A stretch of 64,000 nt of DNA from Phallusia mammillata (Eukaryota; Chordata; Ascidiacea; Phlebobranchia; Ascidiidae): contig QLIY01000036.1 of assembly GCA_003260075.1 (NCBI GenBank), positions 205,997 through 269,996 of the forward strand. The letters are read 5' to 3'. The position numbers were made by a program, and so were the translations under genes. Below, piece after piece: positions 12,801 to 24,800 of this stretch. The stretch's first letter is position 1, and the number at the start of each line of letters is the position of its first letter. A model generated the notes under the pieces. The model made no database searches. It had not been told where the DNA came from and saw only the letters and a list, made by a program, of their open reading frames with translations.

Positions 12801-15800
12801 GCATTGGTTTCTATAAATTTGTTGAACTGCTGTATATTTTGTTTTATTTTGCAATGCTTTGTTTTGTTGCAAACTGTGCTTTACTTAACTAAACGTATTT
12901 CAACACGTAGAGTTAAGAATTGAATAGGTTTTGTTTATCTCAGTCACTTGCTTGAATTTTCATTTTTTACATCCCCCCCCCCCATCAGTCCATTGCTCGG
13001 AATTGGTGCTGCTCTCATGGGACGGGTATGTGTAGTTGTTTTTATTTGCGTGTTTTGCGTGTTTTGCGTTTTAGCTGATTTGTTTTTTTAAAGGCATTGG
13101 TTTCTATAAATTTGTTGAACTGCTGTATATTTTGTTTTATTTTTCAATGGTTTGTTTTGTTGCAAACTGTGCTTTACTTAACTAAACGTATTTTAACGCG
13201 CAGAGTAAAGAATATGATCGCTTTTGTTCATCTTAGTCAGTTGATTAAATTTTCACTTTTTTACACTCTTTGAACCTGACATATCATGTTTCTTATAGTT
13301 TGTTGCGAACATGACGAGTAAGGAACTGAAAGCTTATGCAGCGGCTGGTGGAGTTGCTGAAGAGGTTCTGTCGTCAATTAGAACTGTTGCTGCATTTGGA
13401 GGGGAACACCGAGAAGTAGAAAGGTAAAGTCAAAATGTAACAACCAAACTGACTGCAGAAAACAACAATGTATCAGCTTGTTTCTCCCTCAGTTCGACTT
13501 AACGATCGCCCACCATTTTATACATAATATATTCTAAGTATTGGTTGCTGTATGAGACCAGCATTATGGGCTTATGTTTGTCTCTATCAAGGTAAACGTC
13601 CCCCCCCCCCGGCTGGTGGAGTTGCTGAAGAGGTTCTGTCGTCAATTAGAACTGTTGCGGCGTTTGGAGGGGAACACCGAGAAGTAGAAAGGTAAAGTCA
13701 AAATGAAACAACCAAACTGACTGCAGAAAACAACAATGCATCAGCTTGTTTCTCCCTCAGTTCGACTTAACGTTCTCCCACCATTTTATACATAATATAT
13801 TCTAAGTATTGGTTGTTGTATGAGACCAGTATTATGGGCTTATGTTTGTCTCATGTCAAGGTAATCGTTTTTCTGCACAATAACTTCAGGTCCAACGAAC
13901 AGTCTCTAATAGTTGAATAAGCAATGTGGTGATGCTATTTAAGCACTTAAAAGAAATGTTTGGACATACTATCAAGGGGTTTGGGTAAAAACAAAACGAC
14001 AAACATTGGTATTTTATGTGCCCAATTACGTTGTCCACTTTAATCTCCAGTTTAGCACCGCTACTTCAGGTTTGACAGAACAGTCACACACACAGCATAT
14101 CTACCCCCCCCCCCCAGGTCCAACGAACAGTCTCTAATAGTTGAATAAGCAATGTGGTGATGATATTTAAGCACGTAAAAGAAATGTTTGGACATACTAT
14201 CGAGGGGTGTGGGTAAAAACAAAGCGATAAACATTGGTCTTTAATGTGACGAATTACATTCTCCACTTTAATCTCCAGTTTCGCGCCGCTACTTCAGTTT
14301 TGACAGAACAGTCACACACACAGCATATCTAGAATAGATCTTACCAAAGTTCACTGTACTTAAAAAACGGAACTGCATTTTTAGATATGGGGTGAAACTG
14401 GAAGCAGCTGAGAAGCAAGGAATCAAAAAGGGAATGACACAGGGATTTTTTACCGGCTACATGTGGTGCTTGATCTTCCTCAGCTATGCGCTTGCATTCT
14501 GGTACGGCTCCTCACTGGTGCACGACCCCAATATTGACTTCTCTCCTGGACGTCTGATGACTGTAAGTTCCCCCAAAAAGATTTTTTTCTTTTTTCCCCC
14601 CCCCCCCCTCTCCTGGACGTCTGATGACTGTAAGTTCCCCCAAAAAGATTTTTTTGTTTTTTCAACCTAAAACCGTAACAGCTTGACGTCTTGCTGAGCA
14701 ATATTATTACATGTTTTAAGGCTTTTTTAATAGCTTCTAGTGTTGTTATCTAGCTGTACAGTATTTTGCTTTCTGCGGCTACTCCTTACCCAAATATTGT
14801 ATACAGGTGTTCTTTGCGGTGTTGGTTGGTGCCATCAACCTTGGTCAGGCCGCCCCGAATCTGGAAGCATTCTCAGTGGGAAGAAGCGCCGCCGCACTCG
14901 TGTTTCAGATAATAGAACGGGTCAGTTCATCTTATTCCTGTGCTCATATATTTTTTGTCAATGTTTGTAAAAATGTGTTGTGAAAAAACATATATTTTGG
15001 GACGAAAACTAAACTAATTTTGGATAACAATAGATTTTAACTGCATTACAACGGATTTAAATTGTGTTTTATATAATCGTACAGCATAATTTCGTATTAT
15101 TTATTTGTTTTTGCAATTTGTTTCGTTAGGAATCAAAAATTGATCCCTTCTCTACGTCAGGTCACGTGCTTGAACACGTGGTTGGAGACATCGAGTTCCA
15201 TGACGTCGGTTTCTCGTACCCGAGTCGAGACGACCAACAGGTCAGAACCTTATGATGTTTTGTTTAGTTTCCATTGCTAGTAAATGAAACTGAAGAGAAA
15301 GTTTATGTGTTAATTTTTTGATAGGAAATCATGTATTGGTGCTGTGGTTTCGTTTGCTTCAGTTAAAATACTTTCTTACACTTTTTGTAAATACTAGACG
15401 GTTTTACAGAGATTTTGTAATATGCAATTTTAAGAATTTAACTAAAGATTGCTGTTTTCTAATTGAAAAAAGTTTATTTCGACTTAAGCAGAAAGGTTAG
15501 TAACTACAAACGGAAACTCAGTTTTTAGATGCACGTTCCTAGATTAGAGAAATATTTCCTAACTTACATCTAGTGCTCACTGTTTTTTTTCAAACTGGAT
15601 TCAAACTTCTTTTAGTAGCTCATAGTACGCCAGGTCTATTAAAGGCGTGTACCGAATTCTTTTAGTAGATTTACATGTAGAACCATATTGGATCAAAGCA
15701 AATTCAAACTTTATACTATATCAACCTTTGCACACAGCAGTAACATCTTGTTCCCCTTTCAGATCTTAGAAGACCTGAGAATAACTTTTAAAGCTGGTGA

Positions 15801-18800
15801 AACAACAGCAGTGGTTGGACCAAGTGGAATGGGAAAGAGTACTATTTTGCAGTTAGCCCAGAGGTTCTATGACCCCGACAAGGGCGTGGTATGTACAAAG
15901 TTGTGTTACTCTAATCACTAACACGTTTTATGGCTTATCTAAACATGTGTTTTGCGATTGATAGTAAAAAGATTAATATGACCCCTGATACTGACACTGG
16001 GGTCTTCTTTCAAAAAGTTTGCAAGAGTTGTTTCTTTGATATCTCGCGGTATGTGTAATTTAGCACTAAACATGTGTTTAATATGTTGGTTGTAGGTCCA
16101 AAGGGTAACCTCGTTTTGGTATATGATAGATGTGGTTGTTGTATTAGAGATATCACTATGTTTGGACTAGTCGTTTTGCCAATACTGGCTCTATAAGACG
16201 AATATTTCAATAACCTTGATTTAGAAATGTAGTTAACATCGGCAAACTTGTAAAATTTATCGTATTTTTTAAGTATTATGTTCAAACACAGTAACAATCC
16301 ATTCACTATATGCTAGTTACTCTCGTTATTGTTAGGTATTCTCGTTATTTGTTGTTATTTCATTACAACTTATTTTCCTTGTTTTTGTATGTGGTTTTTG
16401 CAATAATTTTGCATCGCTTTTATCCTAAACATCACGCTTGCAAAACCGCCAACATGGGTTTAAGAATCGAGATACAAAGTAGTATTCTTGGTTGCACTTT
16501 AACTTACCTTGATTGTTTACAACGACTTTCAATGGGACTTTTCAACAGAGACGATAAACCGATAGATTAATTTTTTTTCATTTATTCTGTACACACTAAT
16601 TTTTCACGTTTCCCTTTAAGCTTTATAGATTGCAATGTTATTCTTGGTTACTCTTCAACTCTCCTTGATGGTAAAACTACATATCGTTAAGGTGACCTTG
16701 GACGGACATGACTTGCGAACGTTGAACACGCAATGGCTTAGGCAGCTGATTGGGGTCGTGCAGCAGGAACCCAGTTTGTTCGCGACCAGTATTGAGGAGA
16801 ATATTAAATTCGGACGGGATGGCGTGTCTGATGCCGATGTGATCCAAGCAGCAAAGGCAGCAAACGCTTACAACTTTATCATGGATCTTCCTGATGTAAG
16901 CTATAAGTGTGTTTTACTTGTATTTTTAATATGCTGTCACTGCAGGGTTGTAAAGTAATGTTGATTTGAAATGAGGTCAGACCTACAAAATTCACTCTTA
17001 GCGGTCTTACTAAAATCTTATTGCTTACCGTATTTTAGGAACCGCTGCTTTTATCTAATTTAAGGCCAGGCTACGTAGCAACGCCTTCCTAGTAGTTTTG
17101 CTTTATCCCCCCCAATGCACTCTTCAGGACTAATGCTGCAATTCCCCGTAATGCACCCAATTTTTGGGGGACATGTTTTGTGACTGTTATTGTGCACCTA
17201 TGTTGAAAAAAATACCGTCAAGAACACACAAAGGATTTTTTTTTAAAAATTACTTTGTTGCTTGGCAGAAATTCAAGACGGACGTTGGCACGGGTGGAGG
17301 TCATCTCAGTGGAGGACAGAAGCAGAGGATTGCTATAGCGAGAGCTTTACTCAGAAACCCAAAGATATTGTTGCTTGATCAAGCTTGCTCGGCGCTCGAT
17401 ATGACAAGTGAAGCAATGGTGCTGCATGAATTGGATAAGGTGAGACAACTTATTAACGGTTTTTGAATGTTGTTTAACAATCGTATAATAGATTTTTTTT
17501 TGAGAAGTATAGCTGCATGGTAAGTTAGTTTTTATGAGTGCAGTGAAAATAGCTATACTGCAAGGTGTGAATCGATGCCTGGCTGGTTGAGGCAACACGC
17601 ATAGCGCTTAACCCTTGGTCGTTTTCTTATTTCGCTAACTTTTGTGGTTCAAAACGGCTAATGTTTTTTTTTTAAAAACTCTATTTGTCGTGCTCAACAA
17701 AAACACTGGGATCATAATGCAGCACATATCGAATTTGTGCTCGTGACCTTCACCGTTTTCGCGTCCTATAGCACTAAAGTTAGACTTTATGCTACGGGCT
17801 TTACCACTGAGGAAAATACACTCAACTCAACCTAAAAAACCTACTCAACTAAACACTAAAACACTTACCCTAACACAACTTAAGACTTAACTTAAAAAAA
17901 CGTACTTAACAGTGAACTTACTTAAAAAACTATACTATGATATGCAGGTCAGACGGGGTCGTACCACCGTCATCGTCGCCCACAGACTGTCAACCATCCG
18001 TGACGCTGACGTCATAGTGGGAATCGAACACGGGAAGGCGGTAGAGCGCGGAACCCACGATGAGTTGATGAAGAATAACGGGGTTTATTTCACACTGGTC
18101 ACCCTGCAGGTAATAAAGTGAAGTAGAACCTGTAAAATATTACTTGTTTGTTAAATGCTATTGCAGACAACTATTAAATCATGCGGAACTATTTATAATT
18201 CTCATGAAACATTTTTTGTGAAATTATTTTTTAACCTATTTGTTTATTAATTATCTCAATAAACAAACTTACAGAACATGCTGAAATTATTCGAGTATAT
18301 GTGTCTTTAAAATGTAACGCAGATTCATGATCTTGTAAAATATAATAACTTTGTTTTTGTGTTTTTTTGCACCAGACCACTAAAGCGAAGAAAAAAGGAG
18401 GAGAGGAAGGTGGTTCATCCGATGAGGGAAGCGACAGTGAAAATCGAGATGAGAAAGGTTGTGATTATTCTACTAATTTTTTTACTGTAGTGTAGGCAAA
18501 ACTCGTAATGTTGTTTCTTGTTTTCTTAGGCGAATTCCTTGAAAACGGACCAGAAGTCGCTCTTGAACACGTCACAGATTTTGCTCACAGCCATCGGAGG
18601 AGCTTAAGGTATTTATACGTTATATAAAGCATTGATCTTGCAGAAGGCGTTTCGTAAACATAGGACGTCTTGACATTAATTTTGAAACTCTTGGGTGTAA
18701 AAATTTTCGGCTATTATGATTAACCGGTTTTAATTCGAGTTCACTACTTAAGTTATAAATGACGGAATGCAAGTTTTCTTTTGGAAAACCGGTACAATAT

Positions 18801-21800
18801 GTTGGTTAAATAGAGTCAAATGCAATAAGCATGAACGACAGTATTAACATTTAGAGATATAGTGCGAATAACAGTTTACTTCTTTTAGACGGAGTTTAAG
18901 GAAACGGGCCACCTCACAGATTTCAGGAACGGACATGACTCCAATGGGAATAACGACTCCCAATCCACCCAAGAAGTTCAAACGAAAAAAATCCGACAGC
19001 GATTCCGACTCGAGCGACAGTGATGTAAGTTTTCCGATGCTATAGTAGCTATGGTAAAGTTAGTTACATTTTGATGGGACCTGGTATATACTTTAGTTGG
19101 TCAAAAAAGCTGAAATGATTTACCAATTTTTGCTGCTTAGCCCAAAAACAAGATATAAGTTATGACAAATAGTAGGTTTGTTCCCCCCCCCCCACCTGGT
19201 ATATACTTTAGTTGGTCAAAAAAGCTGAAATGATTTACCAAGTTTTGCTGCTTAGCCCAAAAACAAGATATATGACAAATAGTAGGTTTGTTGTAAACTA
19301 CCCAAAATTGTTCTAAACACAAACCAACAAATCCATGCTGAATTAACCAAAGAATTTTACAAAAAATATAAAACGATTAAGAGAACTTTTACATATTTAC
19401 TAACGCATATCGACCATCTACAAACATCCGGCAACTTTATATTTGATCAAGCAAATCGGTACTGAGATCCCATGTACTTAGGATTCAAGCAGTGATGAGG
19501 AAGAAGAAGAGGAAATCGAACCTGCTGCTCTCAGTCGAATCATGAAGCTCAACGCCACCGAGTGGCCGTATATCTTGGGAGGAACCATAGGATCGGCAGT
19601 CAACGGAGCGATTCAACCAGTCTTCGCAATTCTCTTCTCTGGGTTACTTGGGGTAGGTTTTCTGCTCTGCCAAGTTAAAGTTTGTTTTTAAAGAAATATA
19701 TCTGACTTCATACACTCTGCTTAATGTAAACCTGACGTCATAGAGAGATGTCTGACGTCATTAGCTTTGTCAATTTAAATCTGAAGGTCAAAAACGAATG
19801 TCTGACTTCACACCTTATAGTCTTTGTCAAGTTTAAATTTGACGTCACTTAGGGATGTTTTGACGTCATGGTCTCTACCTAGTTTAAACCTACGTCATGG
19901 AGAAATCTGACGTCATAGTGTATGTTTACGTCATCTTGAGCATACAAATAACAGTTCATTTAGTGATAGGTGCATTGTGTGTGTAAGTTATTTAGTAGAT
20001 GGGAAAGCTATAATAAAGGTATTTATTATTGTAAATGTATATCTCAGGTCTTCTCTCTTCCCACCATAGAGGAGCAACAGAAGGGAGTCAACTTTTACGC
20101 TCTTCTATTCGTCGGAATTGCCATCATTTCGTTTTTCACCTATTTCCTACAGGCAAGCAAAACAAACTTCGATTTTACTTAAACGTTGGCAAACGGGTGG
20201 TAATTAACTGACTGCTGATTACTTGTCCAGTGTGTTAACCACATTTTATTTGATCAAATTTTGTAAGGAAATGCTCTTTAATTATTTTTAAAAGATTCAG
20301 GTAATCACTTCGTAGGTTTATCTTTGTGTATGACTTGACATAAAAAACTTGAAAAATGTGACAATTAATCCTTTGTTGAATCCTGTAAGGCCTTTTTCTA
20401 ACTTAATGCTTTCACGGAACTGTCGAACGTTGCAAATACATACATGCAACCGAGTATTGCTCTCCTAGCAGTTTTATTATAAACCGACGTTTTCGATACA
20501 ATACGACTTAATCAAGATAACGGCATATCGTAAAACACAATGTTATCATACCCCCCCCCCCTACAGGCAAGCAAAACAAACTTCGATTTTACTTAAACGT
20601 TGGCAAACTTGTGGTAATTAACTGACAGCTGATTACTTGTCCAGTGTGTTAACCACATTAAATTTGATCAAATTTGGTAAGGAAATGCTCTTATCACTTT
20701 GTAGGTTTAACTTTGTGTATGACTTGACATAAAAAACTTGAAAAATGTGACAATTATTCCTTTGTTGAATCCTGTACTAAGGCCTTTTTCTGACTTAATG
20801 CTTTCAAGGAACTGTCTAACGTTGCAAATACATACATATAAACGAGTATTGATATCCTAGCAGTTTTATTATAAACAACCGACGTTTTCGATACAAGACG
20901 CCTTAATCAAGATAACGGCATAACACAATGTTATTATACAACAACAAAAGCATCGGTAACACACACACAAAAACTACGATTACAAGCTTGTGAGGCTACA
21001 AAGTTACATCAACAGAGTGATAAAACTTCGACTAATAAACGAAAATTTTCTGCAGAACTACATGTTTGCCAAGTCCGGTGAGATTCTGACTCGTCGTGTG
21101 AGGAAGATGGGATTTGAAGCGATGTTGAGACAGGACATTGGTTGGTATGACGACCATAGGAACAATCCCGGTGCTCTGTCTGCTCGATTGGCTACTGATG
21201 CTGCGATGGTTAAAGGGGTAAGAGTCGTGTGAAAAAATTTTCTGGGTTTTCTGGGTTGTATAAAAGGCTTGGAAACTGAAACGAAGTATCTCAGACGGAT
21301 GTAGTTCCATGTCTATACTGTCTTAATTATTGCTTTGTTTAGTTTCAATAAATAAAGAACACTTTTATTGAATGACTATTTTTACTCCGATTGCCATAAA
21401 TCTAGATCATCCTTTGGACACTACTTACAAACTTATAGGTAGTTCAAATAAAAATACAAACGCTTAAATGGTTATTTTCTTTTGAGTTCATTAAAGTCAA
21501 ACATTTTTACTTTAGGCAACTGGTGGACAAATCGGGATCATCGTTTCAGCAATGGCCAGTATTGGAAGCGCTCTTATTATCGCCTTCTACTTCGGTTGGA
21601 TGTTAGCGTTTGTGGTGGTCGCGTTCCTCCCACTTATTGTGATGTCAGGATTGATCCAAGCTCGTTTAATGACTGGGAGCGCCAGAAGAGATAAGGAATC
21701 ACTAGAGGAAGCTTCAAAGGTACAATTTTTGTTTCTGTTGTTGTTTAATAATAGTATAAGCACGTATTAGGCACTGTGAAGGAACAAGTTAACGTATCGC

Positions 21801-24800
21801 TAGAAAAAATAGTTTTGTTGTTTCTGAACAATAAAGTCCATGTTCGGCGAGAGTCTAAGTTAACACAGACCCTTCCCCCCCCCCTTCAAAGGTACAATTT
21901 TTGTTTCTGTTGTTGTTTAATAATAGTATAAGAACGTTTTGTTGTTTCTGAACAATAAAGTCCATGTTCGACGAGAGTCTAAGTTTACACAGACCCTTAT
22001 GTGCAAAGTGTATGGATAGAAAAAATTGTTTTTTTTCTGAGCAAGTTATTGCAACACAAAAGTATATGTGCAGCGAAAATCGAATCGGTTTGCTACTTTA
22101 AATTGTTTTTTTAAATATTGCTAGTGTTTTATTTCCGAGTATTAAGACTTTTACCTTGTTTAACTCTACAAAAGTTGGAATAATGCAATAAATACCCAAT
22201 ATTTGGATTCTTGAACCACAAATGCGACAATTGTTGTGTACTATCCTTGTGTTATATAGTTATTGCATACAGAACAAAATGGGCCAAATTATTAGAACGC
22301 TATCACCCTTCGATTAACTATAATAACAGGAGAACGCATTTGTGTAACCCAAACAGCAGATTACAATGTGTTATTTTTATCCTTTTTCTTTAGGTTGTAT
22401 CAGAGGCAATCGAAAGTATTCGGACCGTTGCGTCGCTGAACAAGGAGTTGTATTTCACTGAACAATATAACACTGTTCTGGAAGGACCTTACAAGTAAGC
22501 TTAAATCTGGTTAAAAAGTGATTAAAATTTATTTTTTTCTACGGTTGTTGAAAGGATCTGCAGAGGATTTAAAGTAAAACGCATACTGAAGAAGCATGGA
22601 TATTATTTTCTGAAATGCATATTGTATTGTCGTTGTAATCAATAACACTTTCATGATGGATCATCATACGTTTCTTATGCAGCGTATACTGTATTGCAGT
22701 GGTTCCTAACCTTTCTCGACGAGTTGCTCACTTAACAATTTAAAACATTTTTATTCCTTTCTAATATACTACATAGTAGACCGTACGAAGACTATTTAAA
22801 CTTGGGTATTTTATCAACTTCACAGGTTATATTCCCACAGCTAAAGTATCTATTTACAAACCACATGTAAAAATTAAAGTAAATTCCTCCCTGGTTGGGA
22901 ACCACTGCTGTATTGTGTCCTGCCATACAACGAATCACTCACGAACTAGCACTGTTACTTTTGTTGCTTTAAATGTGCTTATTAAGTCATATGTGTTAAG
23001 GGAGGGAAAATACAACGCCATGGTGTATGGAATTACATTCGGGATAGCAAACTCCATCATATTTTTCGCATACGCTGCCTCCTTCCGATTTGGTGGGTAT
23101 CTGGTCGCTATAGGAGAGATGGAATTTCAATACGTCTTCCGGTAAGAAAGAAACTTTTTTAAATGACCTCTATAGGACGTCGAAACGTCGTAATAAAAAA
23201 ATACATTTGCCAGAGGAGCTCTACATAAACTTTATACTGTGCCTGGCAGCAATAGCTTATTTAAACTTTTCAAACGTTTATAGAACCAAAGCTTTGCACA
23301 GTTTTGAGTTAACCAACAATATTGAAATTGTTTTAAGATAAATAAGGTAAAGTTATATGCATGGTCCATATTGTTCATCACTACTAACGATTTAACGGCA
23401 ATGCCCCCCCCCCCTTTTCAAACGTTTATAGAACCAAAGCTTTGCACAGTTTTGAGTTAACAAACAATATTGAAATTGTTTTAAGATAAATAAGGTAAAG
23501 TTATGTGCATGGTCCATATTGTTCATCATGGACCATGCACATATTGTTCATTGTTCATGTTGTTCATCACTACTAACGATGAAACGGCAATTACAATCCC
23601 GTTGAGAGTTGTAAGTCGGGTTTGGGTCTGAGTTTAATTAAAATAGGTTTTATTCAGGCCTGACTTAACACTAGACCTCAATTGTCACACAATTTCACCT
23701 ACTTCCGGGCCTAATTTGAGCTTGTCTTTTAAATCGGGTTTCGCTCAGGTTTTAGACTTGTACTTTCGGGTTCATGTTCCAATTTTAAACCAGTTTAAGT
23801 CTGATACCGTTGCTACAGTTGATCTTAATCTATTTGTCGATTTAAAAACATGTGTATTTGCTGAGAGGGATAAGTTAAAACAATACAACCGTCGTGTAAA
23901 TCTAACTTTTTTATGTTTTTCGCAGAGTGTTTTCTGCCATAGTGTTTGGTGGTACAGCATTAGGAAGAGCTTCGAACTATGCCCCGGATTATGCCAAAGC
24001 CAAAACCTCAGCAGCTCGCATCTTTAAACTTCTGGATCGAATCCCACCAATTGATTCTTACAGCCCGGATGGAGACCAATGGGTGAGTCTGCCGAACTTA
24101 TTAAATACAAATTTACGTGAATAAAATACTTTATGTAAAAACCATAGTTTGCATTATGACTCTATGACAATGAGTAAAAAAGCCCTGGGATAGACAGTGA
24201 AAAACGTTTTCAACATTGATTTGATCTTAAATGGGTTTAAACATGATATGGTTTAATCGAAAAGTAAGGAAATCATGTTTGTAATGCGGGACTTGTGTGT
24301 TAAAGACACGCGTAAATAAATTGTAGTGCATTTCTACTAACAATGCTCCTGAGGTCGTTTTATCATTTGCTATATGTATATCTAAACTACATGTTCTATA
24401 ATAAGTATTGTTTCTTTGCAGAGCAACTTCTGCGGGGACATCGTGTTCAAAGACTGCCTTTTCACTTACCCGACGCGTCCCGACATAACAGTTCTAAGAG
24501 GCTTGAACGTCTCCATCAAACCTGGTCAGACTTTGGCGCTGGTGGGACAGAGCGGGTGCGGTAAAAGTACCAGCGTTCAGCTACTGGAGCGGTTTTACGA
24601 TCCGGACGAAGGTCAAGTGGTAAGACCAATTGTGATTTTTTTTTAGTTTTCTTTAGTATTGTATAAAACATCAAGCCAATAAATTATCCCACTTTATCTG
24701 TGCGATACCTTAACTCGGCATAAACCACAGAGGAAACTGTCTCACAATAGACAAGCAACTGCTGGGGGAAGCAAAGTGGCTCAGTGTCACAGTATTAATG

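Noticed and set aside
13611..13692. Possible duplicated exon 10 for mutually exclusive splicing
   Set aside because: The encoded protein appears unchanged, the copy starts mid-exon without an acceptor, and it directly follows a C tract. An allelic contig overlap explains it better.
17107..17113. Run of seven C in intron 15
   Set aside because: Shorter than ten and not followed by a copy of nearby sequence, so it does not belong to the C10 junction class.
17700..17815. tRNA-like sequence in intron 16 (minus-strand CCTCAGTGGTAAAGC)
   Set aside because: An A-box-like motif is present but no acceptable B box follows, and no cloverleaf could be drawn.
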